Positions 5,902 to 12,100 of a stretch of 12,100 nt of DNA are shown here, in pieces. Numbering within the stretch: the stretch's first letter is position 1; each line of letters begins with the position of its first letter. Below the pieces are notes generated by a model. The model was not told where the DNA came from. It made no database searches and worked only from the letters and a program-made list of their open reading frames with translations. A program made the position numbers and the translations under genes. Source of the stretch: Candidatus Omnitrophica bacterium CG07_land_8_20_14_0_80_50_8 (GTDB taxonomy: Bacteria; Omnitrophota; Gorgyraeia; 2-02-FULL-51-18). The stretch spans positions 1,518 to 13,617 of the forward strand of contig PEWW01000174.1 of assembly GCA_002779345.1 (NCBI GenBank). The letters run 5' to 3'.

Positions 5902-6167
5902 ATTAGCAAACGCATAGCGTCTTTCACGTCTTTGAATTCAACCGGCCCCGGATTTTTCATGACCCGGAAAAAATATATTTTGGTCGGATCCAAGCGGTCC
6001 GCGCGCCTAAACGCTTCCCGGATCAACCGCTTGATTCTGTTTCTCCGCACCGCCAAAGCAACCCTCTTTTTTGGAACTGACATCAGAAGCGATGCCTTTT
6101 GAAAATCATTCCCGGATTTTGGCTGATCCTGGATCTTCAGAGCAAGCCAACGCTCCGCGTGAAGCAT
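5871..6167 (-). CDS. rnpA: Ribonuclease P protein component RnpA
   Basis: RnpA is the protein subunit of RNase P; it binds the 5' leader of pre-tRNA and helps the catalytic RNA mature tRNA 5' ends. The diagnostic basic block A-V-R-R-N-R-I-K-R-L-I-R-E-A-F-R is at 39-54, preceded by the 'L-L-M-S-V-P-K-K-R-V' strand and followed by a 'K-I-Y-F-F-R-V' strand and a short terminal helix. At 98 residues it is shorter than most RnpA (about 110-120). The usual N-terminal 'K-x-x-x-F-x-x-V-x-x-x-G' helix, which lines the leader-binding cleft, is missing with this ATG. The frame stays open upstream into rpmH but has no ATG, GTG or TTG there. No ribosome site precedes the ATG, which is 10 nt after the rpmH stop. 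The last nine residues (D-P-S-A-N-G-A-S-G) come from a repeat copy. Confidence 0.9.
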   Translation of the reverse strand: MLHAERWLALKIQDQPKSGNDFQKASLLMSVPKKRVALAVRRNRIKRLIREAFRRADRLDPTKIYFFRVMKNPGPVEFKDVKDAMRLLIDPSANGASG

Positions 6168-6177
6168 CGGAGCAGTT

Positions 6178-6315
6178 TTAGACCGTGAGGCGATATCGAC
6201 CCTTTTGACGCCGTCTTTTGATCGTGTTTCGTCCGTCTTTAGAACGCATCTTTTTTCTAAAGCCGTGAGTGTGTTTTCTCTTGATGTTAGATTTGTTCGT
6301 TAGAGTCTTTTTCAT
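6178..6315 (-). CDS. rpmH: 50S ribosomal protein L34
   Basis: L34 is a small, very basic protein of the large ribosomal subunit. The 45-residue product runs [20 protein letters not shown], continues [10 protein letters not shown], and ends K-G-R-Y-R-L-T-V. The H-G-F-R-x-x-M-x-[ST]-x-x-G-R core and the K-G-R-x-x-L-[TS] tail are diagnostic, and the length is the family norm. GGAA lies about 7 nt before the ATG at 6315. It is the first gene of the leftward run, beginning about 35 nt after the predicted transcription start of a consensus promoter. rpmH-rnpA next to dnaA and the origin is one of the most conserved gene orders in bacteria. Confidence 0.97.
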   Translation of the reverse strand: MKKTLTNKSNIKRKHTHGFRKKMRSKDGRNTIKRRRQKGRYRLTV

Positions 6316-6356
6316 GGCGTGTTCCGTTTCCTTGGTTGACGTTTATAAAGAAGGGG

Positions 6357-6385
6357 ATTATAGCAACGCTCAATCCCGGTGTCAA
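6357..6385 (-). promoter_or_regulatory. Consensus sigma70 promoter for rpmH-rnpA-yidD-yidC
   Basis: On the minus strand TTGACA (6380-6385) and TATAAT (6357-6362) are separated by exactly 17 nt, a perfect match to the housekeeping sigma consensus. The predicted start is near 6350, leaving about a 35-nt leader for rpmH. A promoter this strong fits a ribosomal-protein gene. Confidence 0.85.
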
Positions 6386-6476
6386 TACGGAAAAGCCAAC
6401 CCTGCCTCAGGCGTCCTGGAGCGGGAGCGGGCATAACCTACCGGGACATTATCGACGCCGGCGCAGAAAATACTTA

Positions 6477-6505
6477 TTGCAATGGAAATAAGGTATGGTT
6501 ATAAT
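6477..6505 (+). promoter_or_regulatory. Likely sigma70-type promoter for dnaA
   Basis: TTGCAA (6477-6482, 4 of 6) is followed after 17 nt by a perfect TATAAT (6500-6505). The predicted start is near 6512, so the dnaA message would have a leader of about 175 nt. That leader covers the DnaA box at 6556 and the AT-rich segment, which would allow DnaA to repress its own gene. Confidence 0.6.
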
Positions 6506-6555
6506 TGCTCTATGTAAAAAGCAGATGTAAATCGTTAATTTTCAAAATAGTTGCC

Positions 6556-6564
6556 TGTGCATAA
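6556..6564 (-). promoter_or_regulatory. DnaA box (TTATGCACA)
   Basis: TGTGCATAA on the plus strand is a perfect match to the TTATnCACA DnaA box on the minus strand. It borders the AT-rich segment that starts at 6565 and lies between the dnaA promoter and gene. Confidence 0.75.
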
Positions 6565-6687
6565 CATGTTGACAAATAATACTTTTAGATTTCAAAATAT
6601 TCTAATAACTTAATAATTGTAACATATTTAATTTCAATCAGTTATAGTTATATTTAAAAAGTAATTATGAATTTATTAATAAAATTC
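6565..6687. other. AT-rich segment, candidate DNA-unwinding element
   Basis: Only 8 of 60 bases at 6601-6660 are G or C, the lowest of any stretch I counted. It is bounded by DnaA boxes at 6556-6564 and 6688-6696. It includes a tandem GTTATA repeat (6641-6652), and its left part holds one copy of a TTCAAAATA direct repeat (6591-6599; the other is at 6541-6549). Low melting energy next to DnaA boxes suits an unwinding element, though a second AT-rich candidate lies at 8111-8150. Confidence 0.5.
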
Positions 6688-6696
6688 TGTGGATAA
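6688..6696 (-). promoter_or_regulatory. DnaA box (TTATCCACA) overlapping the dnaA start codon
   Basis: TGTGGATAA on the plus strand is the strongest-consensus DnaA box TTATCCACA on the minus strand. Bases 6689-6691 of the box are the GTG proposed as the dnaA start. DnaA bound here would cover the translation start region on the DNA, a direct way to link initiator binding to its own expression. Confidence 0.75.
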
Positions 6697-8074
6697 ATTG
6701 AATAAATTAACAGCTTTTGAGGCTTGGTCAAAAGCCATTATTTCCCTTCAGAACGAGTTAAGTCCTCATGTTTATGAGCGCTGGCTAAAACCAATCCAGC
6801 CTTTGAGCATCAGTGAAAGCACACTTTTGCTGGGCGCACCTGATGATTTTTTTAAAAATTGGATCCTCGATCACTATGGCCATATGATCGCCATCGCCTT
6901 AAAAGAGGTAACGGGCGATCCGGAATTTAAATTTTTGTTGGAGATTTCAAAACTCGAGACGGTCACTCCCGAAAATCCAATCGTGAAATCTCAGTCGATT
7001 AGTTCGGTTCAGCCTTCCATTCCGGCCGTTCCATCCTCCAACGGCAATTTATCGGACCCCGCGCTTAACACAAAGTACACATTCGAGAGCTTCGTGGTTG
7101 GGCCTTCAAACCGTTTCGCGCACGCTGCCTCCATGGCAGTCGCGGAAACACCCGCTAAGGCATACAACCCACTTTTCATCTACGGTCCTGTTGGTTTGGG
7201 GAAAACGCATTTGATGCAAGCTATTGGGCAGGAGATACTTAAAAGAAATCAAAACACAAAAGTTATGTACATAACCAGTGAAAAGTTCACTAATCAACTC
7301 ATAAATGCCATTAAAACCGGTACCACCTTAAAATTTAGAGAGAAATACAGGAGCGTTGATTGCTTACTCATTGATGACATTCACTTTATAGCTGGAAAAG
7401 AAGCTACAATGGAGGAGTTTTTTCATACGTTTAACACCCTTTATGATTATCACAAACAAATTGTCGTTTCAAGCGATAAGCCTCCAAAAGACATATCCAA
7501 TCTTGAAGAAAGGTTGATATCCCGTTTCGAGTGGGGGTTGGTGACAGACATTCAACCTCCGGATTATGAAACTCGTACGGCCATCCTGAGAAAAAAAGCT
7601 GAACGTGAGCATCTGGACATTCCAGATGCGGTGACTTCATTTATCGCCGATCGCATCAAATCCAACATTCGTGAGTTGGAAGGCGCGTTGATACGCGTCG
7701 TTGCCTATTCAAAATTGGTAGGCAAAAATGTAGATGAAGCGGCGGCTTATGACGTATTAAAAGATTTGATTGTTGAAAATCAAAAAAAGATTACCATTGA
7801 TCTAATCCAACGAAAAGTGGCAGAATACTTTGAGGTGCGTCCTTCGGATATGACGGCCAAGCGCCGCTCACGCAATATTGTATACCCTCGGCACGTGGCG
7901 ATGTTTCTTTCAAGAGAAATGACAAGCCTTTCACTGCCTGAGATTGGTGAACAGTTTGGCGGGAGGGATCATACAACCGTCTTGCATGCTTATCAAAAAA
8001 TTAAGAAGGATGTGAAGCGCGATCCAAAGGCCAAATCTCTTATGGATAAGTTGTCTATAGAGATCAAAAAGTAA
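6689..8074 (+). CDS. dnaA: Chromosomal replication initiator DnaA
   Basis: DnaA is the AAA+ initiator that binds DnaA boxes, melts the origin and recruits the replicative helicase. The 461-residue protein shows all four domains. Domain I has the W-x-x-x-[IL] helicase/partner surface (about 1-85), and domain II is a Ser/Pro-rich linker (about 95-125). The AAA+ core has Walker A G-P-V-G-L-G-K-T (166-173), Walker B L-L-I-D-D (226-230) and the arginine-finger box S-R-F-E-W-G-L (278-284). The C-terminal DNA-binding domain carries the signature L-P-E-I-G-E-Q-F-G-G-R-D-H-T-T-V (416-431). M241 replaces the Gln usual in the K-x-x-T-Q-E-E-F segment. The start is either GTG at 6689 or TTG at 6698; neither has a ribosome site. 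It is codirectional with dnaN, dciA and gyrB. Confidence 0.97.
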   Translation: MDKLNKLTAFEAWSKAIISLQNELSPHVYERWLKPIQPLSISESTLLLGAPDDFFKNWILDHYGHMIAIALKEVTGDPEFKFLLEISKLETVTPENPIVKSQSISSVQPSIPAVPSSNGNLSDPALNTKYTFESFVVGPSNRFAHAASMAVAETPAKAYNPLFIYGPVGLGKTHLMQAIGQEILKRNQNTKVMYITSEKFTNQLINAIKTGTTLKFREKYRSVDCLLIDDIHFIAGKEATMEEFFHTFNTLYDYHKQIVVSSDKPPKDISNLEERLISRFEWGLVTDIQPPDYETRTAILRKKAEREHLDIPDAVTSFIADRIKSNIRELEGALIRVVAYSKLVGKNVDEAAAYDVLKDLIVENQKKITIDLIQRKVAEYFEVRPSDMTAKRRSRNIVYPRHVAMFLSREMTSLSLPEIGEQFGGRDHTTVLHAYQKIKKDVKRDPKAKSLMDKLSIEIKK

Positions 8075-8080
8075 TCAAAC

Positions 8081-8106
8081 TGTGCATAACCAGGACTTTA
8101 TACACA
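8081..8106. promoter_or_regulatory. Inverted pair of DnaA boxes in the dnaA-dnaN gap
   Basis: TGTGCATAA (8081-8089, a minus-strand TTATGCACA) and TTATACACA (8098-8106, plus strand) are both perfect TTATnCACA boxes. They face each other across 8 bp. They lie just 7 bp after the dnaA stop codon and are followed by AT-rich DNA. This matches the second box cluster of bipartite origins that flank dnaA. Confidence 0.78.
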
Positions 8107-8232
8107 GGTTATTGTTTTTGTAAGTCTTTATATTTAAAAAGGTTATAAAATAATCCCACTATTCAAGGTACTACGACTATCACTAAATTACTCTTTAATA
8201 AAAACAAACAATAAAAGACGGAGTGAATAACT
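8107..8232. other. AT-rich dnaA-dnaN spacer, alternative unwinding region
   Basis: Six of 40 bases at 8111-8150 are G or C. The stretch follows directly on the 3' side of the TTATACACA box, the side where DnaA trios and the unwinding element sit in Bacillus. I did not find a clear trio array. No well-spaced promoter for dnaN was found; GTTATAAAAT (8142-8151) could be a -10 but lacks a matching -35. No gene fits in the spacer. Confidence 0.4.
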
Positions 8233-9345
8233 ATGAAAATTAAGGTTTTGAAAGATAATTTATTAAAGGGAATCCAAGTGGTTCAAAACGCGGTAAGCAG
8301 TAAAAATACACTGCCTATTTTATCTCATATTTTAATAGAAGCTAAACAGTCAGCCATTAGACTCACCACCACCGATTTAGAGATAGGGATTACGGCCGTC
8401 GTCCAAGGACAAATAGAAGAAGAGGGCGCCATCACGGTGCCTGCCAGAAAATTTAGTGAAATTATAAAGGAACTTTCCAGCCAAAACCAGATCACTATTT
8501 CCATAAAAAAGGGACAGGCAATTAATATTGAGGCGGAGAAAAGTTATTTTCGTTTAATGGGATTATCGATAGACGATTTTCCTCAACTGCCCAGTTTACT
8601 CCCTCCTTCGGCTAAAAATCCGGACGTGGTCAAAATTCCTCAAAAACTTCTAAAAAATATGATCCAACTCACCTCCTTCGCTATGAGTCATGATGAAGCG
8701 CGTTATGTATTAAATGGAACCTTGTTTAGTTTTAAGGATAAGACGTTAAAATTGGTCGCGACGGACGGACGGCGATTAGCTATTATCGAAAAAGAAATTC
8801 AAGAAGTGGGGGGTGTAAAAAAAGAGGTCATTGTCCCTGCCAAAACCATCCAGGAATTGAGCCATAATTTAACGGAAGAGGGTGAAGTGATTTTTTATTT
8901 TAAAGAAAATCAATTCCAAATTAATCTGGGTGATATTACTATTATGTCGCGATTAATGGAGGGGGAATACCCAAATTATGAGCAGGTGGTTCCCAAAAAA
9001 ATAAAAGAAGAGCTTAAAATTAACACGCAGGATTTTCTGCAAGCCACCCGGCGCGCGAATATTTTAACCAATCAAGATTCTCAGTCGGTTAAGATTAATA
9101 TTATCAAAGACTGGTTGATCATTACTAAAAATACGCCGGATCTGGGCGAGGTGCGTGAGGAAGTGGAGGTGGATTATAAAGGAGGAGAATTGGTGATTGG
9201 TTTTAATCCGGGTTTTTTGATAGATGTTTTAAAAAATATCGGAGAGGAAAGCGTGCGATTTGGTTTTGTGGATCCGGAAAAGCCGGCGGTGATCAAGAGT
9301 GGAGACGACTACACCTATATTGTGCTCCCCATGCAGGTAAGCTAA
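8233..9345 (+). CDS. dnaN: DNA polymerase III beta sliding clamp
   Basis: The beta clamp is a dimeric ring that tethers DNA polymerase III and many repair proteins to DNA. The 370-residue product has the expected length for three repeated clamp domains (about 1-120, 128-245, 246-370). Recognisable family segments are M-K-I-K-V-L-K-D-N-L (start), L-P-I-L-S-H-I-L-I-E (27-36), L-x-T-T-D-L-E-I (44-51), 'L-V-A-T-D-G-R-R-L-A' in domain II, 'I-M-S-R-L-M-E-G-E-Y-P-N-Y', and the C-terminal Y-I-V-L-P-M-Q-V-S. That last stretch forms part of the partner-binding pocket and matches the usual 'M-P-M-R' end with Gln for Arg. GGAG lies 9 nt before the ATG. It follows dnaA on the same strand and probably shares regulation with it through the DnaA boxes in between. 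Confidence 0.97.
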   Translation: MKIKVLKDNLLKGIQVVQNAVSSKNTLPILSHILIEAKQSAIRLTTTDLEIGITAVVQGQIEEEGAITVPARKFSEIIKELSSQNQITISIKKGQAINIEAEKSYFRLMGLSIDDFPQLPSLLPPSAKNPDVVKIPQKLLKNMIQLTSFAMSHDEARYVLNGTLFSFKDKTLKLVATDGRRLAIIEKEIQEVGGVKKEVIVPAKTIQELSHNLTEEGEVIFYFKENQFQINLGDITIMSRLMEGEYPNYEQVVPKKIKEELKINTQDFLQATRRANILTNQDSQSVKINIIKDWLIITKNTPDLGEVREEVEVDYKGGELVIGFNPGFLIDVLKNIGEESVRFGFVDPEKPAVIKSGDDYTYIVLPMQVS

Positions 9346-9364
9346 CCTTGTGAGATGTGGGACG

Positions 9365-9670
9365 ATGAAGGCTCGGTCCAAAATTGCGCCCGTTCGCGAC
9401 ATTATACAAAATGTCTTCGCGCATCTGGAAAGTACGGCCAACCCATTTCAGGAAGACATGGAGTCGATCTGGCAAGAACTGGTAGGTGTGGATGGATTTA
9501 AACATTCAAGGCCTGTGGCTCTACGGAAGAAGGTGTTGAAAATTGTCATTGACAGCTCGGGTTGGATGCAGGAATTATCGATGCGGAAAAGGGGTATTTT
9601 AAAAGGATTGAAAAGAAAGCTTGGAAAGGATAAAATCTCTGAAATTAATTTTAGGATAGGGGAGTTCTGA
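9365..9670 (+). CDS. dciA: DUF721 / DciA-family protein, likely replicative helicase loading factor
   Basis: DciA (DUF721) is the ancestral helicase-operator protein that aids DnaB loading in bacteria lacking DnaC/DnaI. The 101-residue product is all KH-like core: 'I-W-Q-E-L-V-G' (35-41), K-H-S-R-P-V-A-L-R (46-54), the strand 'V-L-K-I-V-I-D-S-S-G-W-M-Q-E-L' (57-71), then G-I-L-K-G-L-K-R-K-L-G (77-87) and I-x-x-I-x-F-R-I-G (91-99). This W...G...H-[ST]-x-P...L-x-V-x-V-x-[SD]-[SP]-x-W-x-x-E-L pattern is the DUF721 signature. There is little of the extra tail seen in longer DciA proteins. Start choice is uncertain: ATG at 9365 or an in-frame GTG at 9350, neither with a clear ribosome site. It occupies the position where recF usually lies, and its stop is 9 nt before gyrB. 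The family call is firm; the helicase role is inferred from the family. Confidence 0.82.
   Translation: MKARSKIAPVRDIIQNVFAHLESTANPFQEDMESIWQELVGVDGFKHSRPVALRKKVLKIVIDSSGWMQELSMRKRGILKGLKRKLGKDKISEINFRIGEF

Positions 9671-12100
<2,430 letters not shown>

Larger units (their letters stand above)
6386..6688. other. Upstream part of the replication origin (oriC) and divergent promoter region
   Basis: No gene is visible between rpmH and dnaA. From left to right the gap holds a GC-rich stretch (about 6386-6470) with a spaced dyad GGCGTC (6410-6415)/GACGCC (6454-6459); a rightward promoter (6477-6505); a DnaA box (6556-6564); a very AT-rich segment (6565-6687); and a second DnaA box that runs into the dnaA start codon. 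Divergent gene direction and the rpmH/dnaA flanks are typical of oriC. GC skew and replication data would be needed to prove origin activity. Confidence 0.7.

Noticed and set aside
6410..6459. GGCGTC/GACGCC dyad as a structured RNA or riboswitch
   Set aside because: The stem is only 6 bp around a 38-nt loop, and it lies upstream of both predicted transcription starts, so it would not be transcribed.
6569..6574. Perfect TTGACA as a second dnaA promoter
   Set aside because: No acceptable -10 lies 16-18 nt downstream; the nearest TATTCT is 23 nt away.
6667..6696. Nine-codon ORF (MNLLIKFCG) ending inside the dnaA start region, as a possible leader peptide
   Set aside because: It has no ribosome site and its stop depends on chance overlap; very AT-rich DNA gives many such short frames.
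8086..8120. ATAACC/GGTTAT hairpin followed by TGTTTTTG as a terminator after dnaA
   Set aside because: The stem is only 6 bp with mostly A:T pairs and the loop is 15 nt; the symmetry is largely explained by the facing DnaA boxes.

Overview
This window spans the replication-origin neighbourhood of a bacterial chromosome. The leftward genes, in transcription order from the origin, are rpmH, rnpA, yidD, yidC, mnmG, parA, parB and the start of ndk. The rightward genes are dnaA, dnaN, a DUF721/DciA-family gene and a gyrB that runs off the window end. The two arms diverge from an AT-rich gap at 6316-6688 that carries DnaA boxes, so every gene is read in the direction a fork leaving this gap would move. 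All identifications rest on motifs read from the translated sequence; nothing was searched. The organism looks like an uncultured, probably Gram-negative-type bacterium: the YidC has a large periplasmic domain and the GyrB carries the long insert known from Gram-negative gyrases. An Omnitrophota/PVC-like or similar little-cultured lineage is my guess only.

Left arm. Promoters read by eye suggest several leftward transcription units. A perfect sigma70-type promoter (TTGACA-17-TATAAT) precedes rpmH and should drive rpmH-rnpA-yidD-yidC. An 81-bp inverted repeat follows yidC. mnmG, parA(-parB) and ndk each have their own plausible promoter. The usual neighbours jag, mnmE and rsmG are absent between yidC and parA. 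A parS-like palindrome lies between parA and mnmG.

Origin. DnaA boxes occur on both sides of dnaA: TTATGCACA and TTATCCACA upstream, and an inverted pair (TTATGCACA/TTATACACA) in the dnaA-dnaN gap, each next to very AT-rich DNA. This resembles the bipartite oriC known from Bacillus and Helicobacter. The putative dnaA GTG start codon lies inside a perfect DnaA box.

Right arm. dnaA, dnaN, dciA and gyrB form a compact replication cluster (initiator, sliding clamp, likely helicase-loading factor, gyrase B). recF, commonly found between dnaN and gyrB, is missing.

Oddities. A short dispersed repeat (AGATCyTTCG...GGATGACG type) sits at the stop codons of three consecutive genes (rnpA, yidD, yidC) and encodes the RnpA C-terminus. 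YidC has Asn where the family usually has a basic residue in the hydrophilic groove. RnpA is N-terminally short. Base composition changes strongly inside mnmG and inside gyrB.
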